Source of the DNA: Solobacterium sp. | GTDB lineage: Bacteria; Bacillota_I; Bacilli_A; Erysipelotrichales; Erysipelotrichaceae | DNA: 5,928 nucleotides | Direction of reading: 5' to 3' | Assembly (NCBI GenBank): GCA_017419465.1 | Contig: JAFOLE010000157.1 | Span: 1 to 5,928, forward strand | In this document: piece by piece, positions 1 through 5,853 of the stretch | Numbering within the stretch: the first letter of the stretch is position 1 | Layout of the letters: each line of letters opens with the position of its first letter | Notes under the pieces: generated by a model | Database searches by the model: none | What the model was told of the DNA's origin: nothing | Seen by the model: the letters and a program-made list of their open reading frames with translations, nothing else | Made by a program: the position numbers and the translations under genes

Positions 1-337
1 CCATATTGTTCCGGGATCGACGTTGGTACACGATGGCGAACATGCACATAATGCATTGATCAGGGAACTTGATCTTGTGGATGAAGCTTATAAGGCAGAC
101 CTCAAAGATAAGAACTATCTTGAGAACATGGCTCTTATCAATAATATGTGTTCCTGGCTTAAGAGATATATCTACCGTTTCATAGGCATGCGGACAGATA
201 ACCTGCAATCATATCTGAACTGGTTTGTATACCTGTTCAGAGTGAAAGGCGCTACAGACAGATGGCCGAAGATGAATCGTATCTTAAGGCATCTGGTATT
301 GACAGACACCACCTATAAACGAGCATCTAAACAGTAA
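1..337 (+). mobile_element. 3' portion of an IS1595-type insertion sequence (left end outside window)
   Basis: The only visible part of this element is the end of its transposase gene. I looked for a terminal inverted repeat and target duplication between the transposase stop at 337 and the next gene at 456 and could not identify one, because the left end needed for comparison is outside the window. The right boundary is therefore unknown and may lie anywhere between 337 and about 430. The element sits immediately upstream of the metabolic operon and reads toward it. Confidence 0.5.
2..337 (+). CDS. IS1595/ISXO2-type transposase, C-terminal fragment (5' end cut by window)
   Basis: The reading frame is open from base 2 to the TAA at 335-337, giving 111 residues of what should be a longer transposase. 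A TTG at 23 could act as a start, but coding clearly continues upstream, so it is a partial gene rather than a small one. It begins HIVPGSTLVHDGEHAH, where the Asp-Gly and following His resemble the second catalytic Asp region of the DDE_Tnp_IS1595 domain. The segment INNMCSWLKRYIYRF matches the third catalytic region; by eye an Asn stands where many relatives have Glu, fitting the DDN variants known in IS1595. It ends with the family-like NLQSYLNWFVYLFRVK helix. The role would be cut-and-paste transposition. Whether the full gene is intact cannot be judged here. Confidence 0.7.
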   Translation, partial: HIVPGSTLVHDGEHAHNALIRELDLVDEAYKADLKDKNYLENMALINNMCSWLKRYIYRFIGMRTDNLQSYLNWFVYLFRVKGATDRWPKMNRILRHLVLTDTTYKRASKQ

Positions 338-376
338 GCATCACCAGAATTGTTTACTGTTAGAAAAACTTATAAG

Positions 377-410
377 AGTACGTTGCAATTGCAATGTACT
401 TTTTCTTTTT
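377..410 (+). terminator. Hairpin with U-rich tail between transposase and importer operon
   Basis: Arms AGTACGTTGC (377-386) and GCAATGTACT (391-400) form a 10-pair stem with one G-U wobble around an AATT loop, followed by TTTTCTTTTT at 401-410. This is the shape of an intrinsic terminator and would insulate the operon from transposase readthrough. The core TTGCAATTGCAA is a perfect palindrome in DNA, so an operator role for the downstream promoter is an alternative. Confidence 0.7.
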
Positions 411-423
411 CTGCAGGTATAGT
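395..423 (+). promoter_or_regulatory. Weak candidate promoter for the importer/reductase operon
   Basis: TATAGT at 418-423 matches five of six bases of the sigma-A -10 consensus. It lies 33 bases before the lipoprotein start, which would give a short leader carrying the ribosome binding site. No good -35 hexamer is present at the normal distance: TGTACT at 395-400 is poor and falls inside the hairpin arm. The call rests mainly on position after a terminator and before a long operon. If real, the lack of a -35 suggests dependence on an activator or another sigma factor. Confidence 0.3.
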
Positions 424-434
424 ATGCCTCGTGC

Positions 435-443
435 AAAGAGAGG
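435..443 (+). promoter_or_regulatory. Ribosome binding site deciding the lipoprotein start
   Basis: AAAGAGAGG ends 12 bases before the ATG at 456 and 18 before the in-frame ATG at 462. The shorter distance favours 456, although 12 is already long. The same 11-mer CAAAGAGAGGA recurs at 5906-5916 before the presumed next gene. Confidence 0.6.
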
Positions 444-455
444 ATAAAAATAACT

Positions 456-1496
456 ATGCATATGAAAAAACTGATCAGTGTATTCGCTGCTGCAGCAATG
501 GGACTTTCCCTGGCAGGATGCAGCTCCCAGCCGGCAGCGGATGAAAAAACACCTGAACCGCAGGTAACGGCTTCCGCAGAACCGGAAGTCACAGAGGATA
601 CAACCGAAATCAATATCGGCGTGCTCAAAGGCCCGACCGGCATGGGTGCCGTCGGACTCATGAATGATGCCGACAGCGGTGTCTATCCGTATTATCACTT
701 CAGCCTGATTCCAGAAGTTACCGATGTGGTCGCAAGACTGTCCAACGGTGAACTGGATATGGGTGCACTGCCGACCAATGTTGCCGCAAACCTTTATGCA
801 AAGACAAACGGCAATGTCGAGATTATTGCTATCAACTGCCTCGGCGTGCTCTATATTCTGGAAAACGGCGATACCGTTCATTCTGTTGAGGATCTGAAAG
901 GCCGTACAATTTACTGCAACGGTCAGGGATCCAATCCGGAATACATGATCAACTATGTTCTGAAGCAGCACGGACTGACTCCGGGCGAAGACGTGGATGT
1001 TCAGTTTGCGGATGCTTCCGAGATCTCCACAAAGATGATCACCGGTGATATCGATCTGTGCATGCTGCCGGTACCGGCTGTTACAACGATTCTGATGAAG
1101 AATGAAAATGTCCGCAAGGCACTTGATATGACGGATGAATATGCCGCTGCAGCCAATGACGGCAGTGTCCTGACCATGGGCTGCCTGGCCGCAAGAAAGG
1201 AATTCATTGAAGAACATCCGGAAGCTGTCAATCAGTTCCTTGCAAACTATGCCGCAAGCGTGGAAACAGTTCTGGGTGATCTCGATGCTTCCGCAGAGCT
1301 TGTTGCAAAATATGAAATCACCGGAAATGCCCAGGTCGCAAAGGCAGCTCTGCCTGATGCAAGCATTGTCTGCATCACAGGTGCTGATCTGAAGCCGGCT
1401 CTGGAAGGCTATTTCCAGGTACTGTTTGACGCGGAACCGTCATCCGTCGGCGGCGCAATGCCGGGTGATGACTTCTACTATGTTCCGGCGGAATAA
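456..1496 (+). CDS. ABC importer substrate-binding lipoprotein, NMT1/TauA/SsuA-like
   Basis: This 346-residue protein should sit on the outside of the membrane, capture a small solute and deliver it to the permease encoded next. The N-terminus has Lys4-Lys5, a hydrophobic stretch at 6-20 and the lipobox LAGC with lipidated Cys22, followed by a Pro/Glu/Thr-rich tether to about residue 50. The mature domain begins EINIGVLKGPTGMGAVGLM (51-69), the ligand-facing first strand and glycine-rich loop of NMT1/TauA-type binding proteins. It continues with the RLSNGELDMGALPTNVAA pattern and a later DLKGRTIYCNGQGSNPEY segment, both typical of this fold. Relatives bind sulfonates, taurine, nitrate, riboflavin or thiamine precursors; the ligand here cannot be read from sequence. 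Its place at the head of an operon with a nitrogenase-like reductase suggests that it supplies that enzyme's substrate. ATG462 is an alternative start. Confidence 0.88.
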   Translation: MHMKKLISVFAAAAMGLSLAGCSSQPAADEKTPEPQVTASAEPEVTEDTTEINIGVLKGPTGMGAVGLMNDADSGVYPYYHFSLIPEVTDVVARLSNGELDMGALPTNVAANLYAKTNGNVEIIAINCLGVLYILENGDTVHSVEDLKGRTIYCNGQGSNPEYMINYVLKQHGLTPGEDVDVQFADASEISTKMITGDIDLCMLPVPAVTTILMKNENVRKALDMTDEYAAAANDGSVLTMGCLAARKEFIEEHPEAVNQFLANYAASVETVLGDLDASAELVAKYEITGNAQVAKAALPDASIVCITGADLKPALEGYFQVLFDAEPSSVGGAMPGDDFYYVPAE

Positions 1497-2235
1497 GCTT
1501 TTCACCGGTATAACTGTATTAATCTTCTGGCTCGGTGTCTGGGCAATTGCTGCGCGTGCGGTGAATCAGGAGCTCCTGATTCCTGCTCCGGCGGCAGTTG
1601 CCCGTCACCTTTATCGTATTATGACCTCGGGAACATTCCTGCGTGTTGTCAGCACATCGCTGCTGCGGGTGCTGGGCGGTTTTGTCTGCGGGTGTCTGTG
1701 CGGTGTGGTGCTGGCGGTTGCATGCAGTATATCGCCGGTGCTGAATGCACTGCTGTATCCGGCAGTGCGCATTATCAGTTCGATTCCGGTCACAAGCTTC
1801 ATTATCCTTGTAATGCTGTGGCTGAAGTATACCTATGTGCCGGTATTCATTGCGGCACTGCTTGTAACTCCGATTGTTTTCGGAAATGTCAGAACAGGAA
1901 TTCAGGAAACTGATCCGCTGCTTCTGGAAGTAGCAAAGGTCTACCGTTTTACCCGGCTGAAGACACTGATGAAGGTATATGTTCCTTCCGTCATGCCTTA
2001 TTTCTACTCCGGTGCGCTGACTTCCCTGGGACTTGCCTGGAAGGCAGGCATTGCGGCCGAGGTTCTGGCACTGCCGAAAAACGCAATCGGCAGCGGCATG
2101 TATTATTCCAAGCTGTACCTGGAAACGGCGGACCTGTTTGCCTGGACGGTTGTTGTAGTTGCATTCAGCTTCTTCTTTGAAAAGCTCATGCAGTATCTCA
2201 TGAAGAAGCGGAAGGAACAGGAGGGTGAAAAATGA
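1480..2235 (+). CDS. ABC importer permease, SsuC/TauC-like (BPD_transp_1 fold)
   Basis: The protein is an integral membrane subunit of 251 residues that forms the translocation path, presumably as a homodimer. About six hydrophobic segments are visible, near residues 9-28, 61-82, 98-115, 119-138, 176-196 and 220-240. A degenerate EAA loop (about 150-173, EVAKVYRFTRLKTLMKVYVP and following SVMP) would contact the ATPase; its usual central Gly is absent. The motif LGLAWKAGIAAEVLALP (about 184-200) is characteristic of the nitrate/sulfonate/taurine permeases. I chose ATG1480, which leaves MFRRNKLF before the first membrane helix and has GGTGAT at 1464-1469 as a plausible ribosome binding site. 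ATG1468 and TTG1426 are possible but add an unhelpful N-terminus and more overlap. The chosen start overlaps the lipoprotein gene by 17 bases, implying coupled translation. Confidence 0.87.
   Translation: MFRRNKLFTGITVLIFWLGVWAIAARAVNQELLIPAPAAVARHLYRIMTSGTFLRVVSTSLLRVLGGFVCGCLCGVVLAVACSISPVLNALLYPAVRIISSIPVTSFIILVMLWLKYTYVPVFIAALLVTPIVFGNVRTGIQETDPLLLEVAKVYRFTRLKTLMKVYVPSVMPYFYSGALTSLGLAWKAGIAAEVLALPKNAIGSGMYYSKLYLETADLFAWTVVVVAFSFFFEKLMQYLMKKRKEQEGEK
2219..2224 (+). promoter_or_regulatory. Perfect ribosome binding site for the ATPase gene
   Basis: AGGAGG lies 7 bases before ATG2232, inside the end of the permease gene. It fixes the start at the ATGA overlap and suggests strong independent initiation. 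Confidence 0.75.
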
Positions 2236-2786
2236 AAGTGAATTCTCTTGTTGTCCGCTATGATGAAAAGCTTGTCCTCGATCATTTTTCTGCAGAATTC
2301 GGAAACGGGATCACCTGCATTGCCGGTCCGAGCGGTTACGGAAAGACGACGCTGCTCAGCTGCATTGCCGGACTGATCGTACCGGAAAGCGGAACGATTG
2401 AAGGCAGGCCGGAGCGCATCTGCATGATGTTCCAGGAAGACCGTCTGTTTCCCTGGATGAGCGCATTGGAAAACATTACGGTCGTCTGTGACGATGAAGA
2501 GAAAGCCCGTCATTATCTCAGGGCAGTCGAGCTCGGAAACGAGGAAGCCAGCATGCCCCGTGAACTTTCCGGCGGAATGCGCCGAAGGGTTGCTCTTGCC
2601 AGAGCACTGGCATTTGAAAGCGATATGCTGCTGATGGATGAACCGTTCAAGGGCATGGATCTTCCGCTGGTGGAACGGCTTGTTCCGCTGATCAGAGAAA
2701 AGAATATACCTGTGATTCTGTCAACGCATTCCCCCGAAGAACAGGCAATTATCGGGGGAAAAATACTGGAGATGGATAAACTGTGA
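2232..2786 (+). CDS. ABC importer ATPase, SsuB/TauB-like, short form
   Basis: This cytoplasmic ATPase drives the importer. All nucleotide-binding motifs are present in order: Walker A GPSGYGKTT (32-40), Q-loop Gln68 within MFQEDRLFPWMS, the LSGGM signature (112-116), Walker B LLMDEP (133-138), the D-loop GMD (141-143) and switch His166 in LSTHS. The FQEDRLFPWMS region closely resembles nitrate/sulfonate/taurine ATPases, agreeing with the permease and binding-protein classes. At 184 residues it is much shorter than the usual 240-260. The losses are between Walker A and the signature and at the C-terminus, not in catalytic motifs, so it is probably functional. The gene starts in a 4-base ATGA overlap with the permease and ends in a GTGA overlap with the iron-protein gene, which ties the transporter to the reductase in one transcript. 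Confidence 0.9.
   Translation: MKVNSLVVRYDEKLVLDHFSAEFGNGITCIAGPSGYGKTTLLSCIAGLIVPESGTIEGRPERICMMFQEDRLFPWMSALENITVVCDDEEKARHYLRAVELGNEEASMPRELSGGMRRRVALARALAFESDMLLMDEPFKGMDLPLVERLVPLIREKNIPVILSTHSPEEQAIIGGKILEMDKL
2729..2760 (+). other. Strong intra-operon stem-loop at the transporter/reductase boundary
   Basis: TTCCCCCGA (2729-2737) and TCGGGGGAA (2752-2760) are perfect 9-base complements around a 14-base loop. The stem lies in the last codons of the ATPase gene and ends 22 bases before the GTG start of the NifH-like gene. There is no U-tract, so it is not an intrinsic terminator. Possible roles are mRNA processing, 3' or 5' stability, or tuning of translation at the junction. The ribosome binding site GGAGAT (2768-2773) lies outside the stem. 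Confidence 0.5.
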
Positions 2787-3538
2787 TCAAGATAGCATTG
2801 TACGGAAAGGGCGGCATCGGCAAATCGACGACCGCCTCAAATCTCAGCATGGCTCTGAGTGAAATGGGATATAAAGTAATGCAGGTCGGCTGCGATCCGA
2901 AAGCAGATTCTACCGGCGCACTGTGCGGCGGCAGAAGAATTACGACGGTGCTTGATGCCATCCGTGAAAAGGGAAATGACGTAGCGCTCGGCGATATCGT
3001 GACGGTCGGGGACGGCGGCGTCATCTGCATTGAAGCAGGCGGACCGACACCCGGTGTCGGCTGTGCCGGCAGGGGTATTATCACTGCATTTGAAAAAATG
3101 GAGAAACTCGGTGCATTTGAAGTATATCAGCCTGATGTCGTGATTTACGACGTGCTCGGAGATGTTGTATGCGGCGGTTTTGCAATGCCGATCAGAAACG
3201 GCTATGCCCGCAATGTATTTGTCGTAACTTCCGGAGAGAAGATGGCGATGTATGCGGCCGGCAATATTGCTCTGGCAGTAGACAGCTTCAAAGCCAGAGG
3301 ATATGCAAGGATGCGCGGAATCCTGCTGAACTGCAGAAATGTGGAAAATGAACTGGAAACAGTAGAAAAGTTCGCGGATTCCATTGAGACAAAAATCGTT
3401 CATGTGATTCCGAGAGACGGTATTGTCCAGCAGGCAGAAGATCTCGGGAAGACGGTTATTGCGGCATTCCCGAAGAGTGCCATGGCGGAAACATACCGGA
3501 TGATGGCCCGGGACGTGCTGAAGGAGTGCGAAGAATGA
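2783..3538 (+). CDS. NifH/BchL-like iron protein (ATP-dependent reductase component)
   Basis: This 251-residue protein should form a homodimer bridged by one [4Fe-4S] cluster and pass electrons, with ATP hydrolysis, to the D/K-like partner encoded downstream. The P-loop GKGGIGKSTT is at 8-17. GCDPKADS (36-43) matches the NifH switch I region. GGPTPGVGCAGRG (86-98) contains Cys94, equivalent to Azotobacter NifH Cys97, and Arg97, equivalent to the ADP-ribosylated Arg100. DVLGDVVCGGFAMPIR (123-138) holds switch II and Cys130, equivalent to Cys132. Every essential residue is therefore present. It is about 40 residues shorter than NifH, mainly at the C-terminus, as in several nitrogenase-like homologues. 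The start is GTG2783 in a GTGA overlap with the ATPase stop, preceded by GGAGAT at 2768-2773. The family is certain; nitrogen fixation is not implied. A MinD/ParA assignment is excluded by the cluster Cys pair. Confidence 0.95.
   Translation: MIKIALYGKGGIGKSTTASNLSMALSEMGYKVMQVGCDPKADSTGALCGGRRITTVLDAIREKGNDVALGDIVTVGDGGVICIEAGGPTPGVGCAGRGIITAFEKMEKLGAFEVYQPDVVIYDVLGDVVCGGFAMPIRNGYARNVFVVTSGEKMAMYAAGNIALAVDSFKARGYARMRGILLNCRNVENELETVEKFADSIETKIVHVIPRDGIVQQAEDLGKTVIAAFPKSAMAETYRMMARDVLKECEE
3521..3526 (+). promoter_or_regulatory. Ribosome binding site deciding the NifD-like start
   Basis: AAGGAG lies 8 bases before ATG3535. The in-frame GTG at 3526 overlaps this element and has no such site of its own, so the ATG in the ATGA overlap is preferred. 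Confidence 0.75.
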
Positions 3539-4746
3539 TTGCCGATCAGACAAACGGACTGCCGCGCTACTGCCACCCGTATCACGGGGGCTGGGATGTC
3601 GCCAGAATTGCCCTGGATATCCCGGAAAGCAGGATCCTGTTTGTATGTCCGGTTTCCTGTGCCCGGATTATCTGTCTGAATGCCGTGAAATACGGATACA
3701 AGGACAGGATTGATGTCCTGGCACTTACGGAAGATGATATCGTCTCAGGCAATTATGAGGAGAAGACGATTGAAGCAGCGTGTTATGTCCTGGATCATCT
3801 GGAGAAACTTCCGAAAGCACTGATTCTGTATGTCAGCTGCATTGATGCGATGCTCGGCAACGACCATTCCTTTCAGACACAGGAAATCATGGACCGTTAT
3901 CCGGGCGTGAACTGCTTTGTGCTGAAGATGTGTCCGATTACCCGCTACAGCGGTGATCTGCCGCTGGTAGCCCTGCAGCATGATATGTATGCACCGCTTC
4001 CCGAAGCAAAGGTGCCGCATACGAAAACTGCGGTATTCATCGGAACGAATATTGCCTACAGTCCGGAGAATGAACTGGTCCGGCTGCTGGAAGACAGCGG
4101 ATACAGAGCGCTGCATATTCAGGCTTCAGACAGTTATGATGACTATCTGGCAGTCAGGGAAAGTTCCCTGAACCTCTGCCTGATGCCGTTTGGAAAATCG
4201 GCATGCGAAATGCTGAAGGAGCGGTATGATACACCGTTTGTTCCGTATTTTGCCAGATATGACTATGGATCCATACGCAGCACACTGAGTGCGGTCTGCA
4301 GTGCCCTGGACCTGCCGCTGCCGGATTTTGCGGCGCTTGAAGCAGAAACAACGCGGATTCTGAAAGAAACTGCGGAATATATCGGGGATACGGAAATCGT
4401 GATCGACGGCATTGCAACACTGTTCCCGGATACTCTGAGGAGCACGCTGGAATCATGCGGATTCCGCATCAGAAGAGTATATTCCGACAGTGTGGACAGA
4501 AAACTGCCGGATCTGGACAGCGGTGAAGTGACAATGCCGCTGCGCCGTTCCTACAAATCCGATGACAATGTCATTGCCATCGGCATGGTGTCTGCTTCAT
4601 TTGAGGGAGCCGGCAATGCAATTGATATCTTTTATGATAACGGCTGGTGGGGACATGACGGCCTGCGGAAAATTTCTGCAGAAATCCGGAATGCATATGA
4701 TCATCCCCGCAGTTCTGAAATGATCAGGGAGGAGACAAGAAGATGA
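3535..4746 (+). CDS. NifD/BchN-like subunit of a nitrogenase-like reductase (component 1, oxidoreductase type)
   Basis: The product, 403 residues from ATG3535, should pair with the next gene's product as the catalytic component reduced by the iron protein. By manual alignment three Cys sit at the NifD P-cluster ligand positions: Cys13 in RYCHPYHGG (NifD Cys62), Cys42 in CPVSC (Cys88, from HGPVGC) and Cys102 in YVSCIDAMLGND (Cys154, from CPVGLIGDD). The segment LNLCLMPFGKSACEMLKERY (212-231) aligns with the FeMo-cofactor Cys275 region, with Cys215 one position off. YDNGWWGHDGLRKI (367-380) aligns with the GPYHGYDGF region, but the His442 position reads Ile363. The family is clear; the active-site cofactor and substrate are unknown. 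It is shorter than NifD (about 490). ATGA overlaps occur at both ends. BchN-like architecture is the nearest description, though nothing indicates chlorophyll synthesis. Confidence 0.85.
   Translation: MIADQTNGLPRYCHPYHGGWDVARIALDIPESRILFVCPVSCARIICLNAVKYGYKDRIDVLALTEDDIVSGNYEEKTIEAACYVLDHLEKLPKALILYVSCIDAMLGNDHSFQTQEIMDRYPGVNCFVLKMCPITRYSGDLPLVALQHDMYAPLPEAKVPHTKTAVFIGTNIAYSPENELVRLLEDSGYRALHIQASDSYDDYLAVRESSLNLCLMPFGKSACEMLKERYDTPFVPYFARYDYGSIRSTLSAVCSALDLPLPDFAALEAETTRILKETAEYIGDTEIVIDGIATLFPDTLRSTLESCGFRIRRVYSDSVDRKLPDLDSGEVTMPLRRSYKSDDNVIAIGMVSASFEGAGNAIDIFYDNGWWGHDGLRKISAEIRNAYDHPRSSEMIREETRR
4726..4734 (+). promoter_or_regulatory. Ribosome binding site for the NifK-like gene
   Basis: AGGGAGGAG lies 8 bases before ATG4743, inside the end of the NifD-like gene, and supports the ATGA start. 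Confidence 0.7.
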
Positions 4747-5756
4747 AGGATCTGTATCTGAATCTTCCTCCGTTTGCACCGGATTACGGCGGAGTCTGCG
4801 AAGTTCTGTATGAACTCGGCGGCCTCGTACTGATCCATGATGCATCGGGCTGTACAGTCAATTATGTTTCCTTCGATGAGCCGAGATGGCACCGTTCCGG
4901 CGGAATGGTCTATTCAAGCGGTCTGACGGAAATTGATGCGGTCATGGGCAATGATGATGTGCTGATAGAAAAGGCGCTGAAAGCCGCTGAAATCCTGCAT
5001 CCTTCACTGATTGCCTATGTCGGCAGCTCAGTTCCGATGATTGTCGGAACGGACTTTGATGGTATTGCGGCCGAAACAGAAGCACGCAGCGGCATTCCTG
5101 CCTTCGGGTTTGATGCCAACGGCATTCACAGCTATATCTGCGGTGCTTCAAAAGCAATGGAAGCACTTGTCAGGAGATTTGCCGGTGAAAAGACGGAGAG
5201 CAGGGGGACCCTGATCCTCGGTCTTCTGCCGATGGATGATGCAGATCTGAATGCATCCCGGCGGATGATTGATCTGTTTGAGGACAGAAGAGCAGTGCTC
5301 TCACTCGGCTGCAGCCTGGATGACTGGAAGAATGCACAGAATGCACAGAAATGCATCGTTGTTTCTTCGGCCGGACTCAGGGCGGCGGAGTATCTGAAGC
5401 AGACATACGGAATCCCGTATGAAACAGGTCTGCCGCTGAAACCGTGCCGGAAACAGCACAGCAGTCTTCTGGTCATTGGTGAAGATATCCGTGCCCATTC
5501 CATGGCGCAGGCGCTGGGAAATGCAGATGCACTGGATCTGTTTTCCCCGGATGGACTGAGCAGGTATCATACTGCGGATGAAGATGAAATTGCCGGAATC
5601 ATTTCCGGATATGAGAATGTTATTGCGGATCCGTGCTTTGCACCGATGGTGAAAGGGAACTTTATCCCGATGCCGACAGTATCCGTATCCGGAGGAATCT
5701 TCCGGGAAACGGTATCTGTGACCGATACGGAAGGCATTGCGCAAATGCTGAAATGA
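4743..5756 (+). CDS. NifK/BchB-like subunit of a nitrogenase-like reductase (component 1, oxidoreductase type)
   Basis: At 337 residues this is a compact partner for the D-like protein; NifK and BchB are above 500. The N-terminus LNLPPFAPDYGGVCEVLYEL followed by HDASGCTVNY resembles the start of the NifK core. Cys37 falls where NifK has Cys95 and where BchB has its cluster ligand Asp36 (HGPQGD). The NifK Cys70 position is Ala/Phe (FAP instead of CQP) and the Cys153 position is Ser96 in GSSVPMIVGTD. Only one P-cluster Cys therefore remains. SSGLTEIDAVMGNDDVLIEKAL (58-79, shown in part: LTEIDAVMGNDD) matches the conserved component 1 TEDxAVFGG region. Residues after about 150 are divergent but still read as alternating Rossmann-like strands and helices. 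With Cys13, Cys42 and Cys102 of the partner, Cys37 would complete four ligands for an interface [4Fe-4S] cluster. The gene is last in the operon and is followed at once by a terminator. Confidence 0.82.
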   Translation: MKDLYLNLPPFAPDYGGVCEVLYELGGLVLIHDASGCTVNYVSFDEPRWHRSGGMVYSSGLTEIDAVMGNDDVLIEKALKAAEILHPSLIAYVGSSVPMIVGTDFDGIAAETEARSGIPAFGFDANGIHSYICGASKAMEALVRRFAGEKTESRGTLILGLLPMDDADLNASRRMIDLFEDRRAVLSLGCSLDDWKNAQNAQKCIVVSSAGLRAAEYLKQTYGIPYETGLPLKPCRKQHSSLLVIGEDIRAHSMAQALGNADALDLFSPDGLSRYHTADEDEIAGIISGYENVIADPCFAPMVKGNFIPMPTVSVSGGIFRETVSVTDTEGIAQMLK

Positions 5757-5785
5757 AAGATCCTGCAAAGGGATCTTTTATTATG
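5756..5785 (+). terminator. Intrinsic terminator of the importer/reductase operon
   Basis: AAAGATCC (5756-5763) and GGATCTTT (5771-5778) form a perfect 8-pair stem around the 7-base loop TGCAAAG, followed by a U-rich tail TATTAT after the last stem T's. It starts on the last base of the stop codon, so transcription ends right after the NifK-like gene. Confidence 0.8.
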
Positions 5786-5832
5786 TCTGCATTAATATTC
5801 CCGGCGGTCATGCATATAAAGCACAGGGGTAT

Positions 5833-5846
5833 TGGAAACGTTTACA
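5833..5846 (+). promoter_or_regulatory. CcpA cre box
   Basis: TGGAAACGTTTACA fits the cre consensus TGNAARCGNWWWCA at every position. It ends 7 bases before the -35 of the promoter described next, a location compatible with carbon catabolite control of the gene that begins at the window edge. Upstream placement is more often seen in activation, but repression is possible. Confidence 0.65.
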
Positions 5847-5853
5847 TTTATGC

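Noticed and set aside
360..1217. Long minus-strand open frame (285 codons) opposite the binding-protein gene
   Set aside because: The plus-strand gene has a lipobox, family motifs and a ribosome binding site; the minus-strand frame yields a Cys/His/Arg-rich product with no recognisable domain, as expected from an antisense shadow.
1426..1479. TTG1426 as start of the permease gene
   Set aside because: It would create a 71-base overlap and a hydrophilic extension unlike relatives; ATG1480 leads directly into the first membrane helix.
3526..3534. GTG3526 as start of the NifD-like gene
   Set aside because: The GTG overlaps the AAGGAG ribosome binding site that serves ATG3535, and the ATGA overlap at 3535 matches the other gene junctions.
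2837..3553. Minus-strand open frame of 238 codons opposite the iron-protein gene
   Set aside because: It is a shadow of the very strongly supported NifH-like gene, and its translation has no motif.
5331..5348. Tandem 9-base repeat AATGCACAG x2
   Set aside because: It lies in frame in the NifK-like gene (Asn-Ala-Gln twice), has only two units and gives no sign of function beyond a local duplication.
2783..5756. Annotation as true nitrogenase nifHDK
   Set aside because: Two of three NifK P-cluster Cys and the FeMo-cofactor His are missing by manual alignment, the proteins are much shorter, and no cofactor-assembly gene is nearby.
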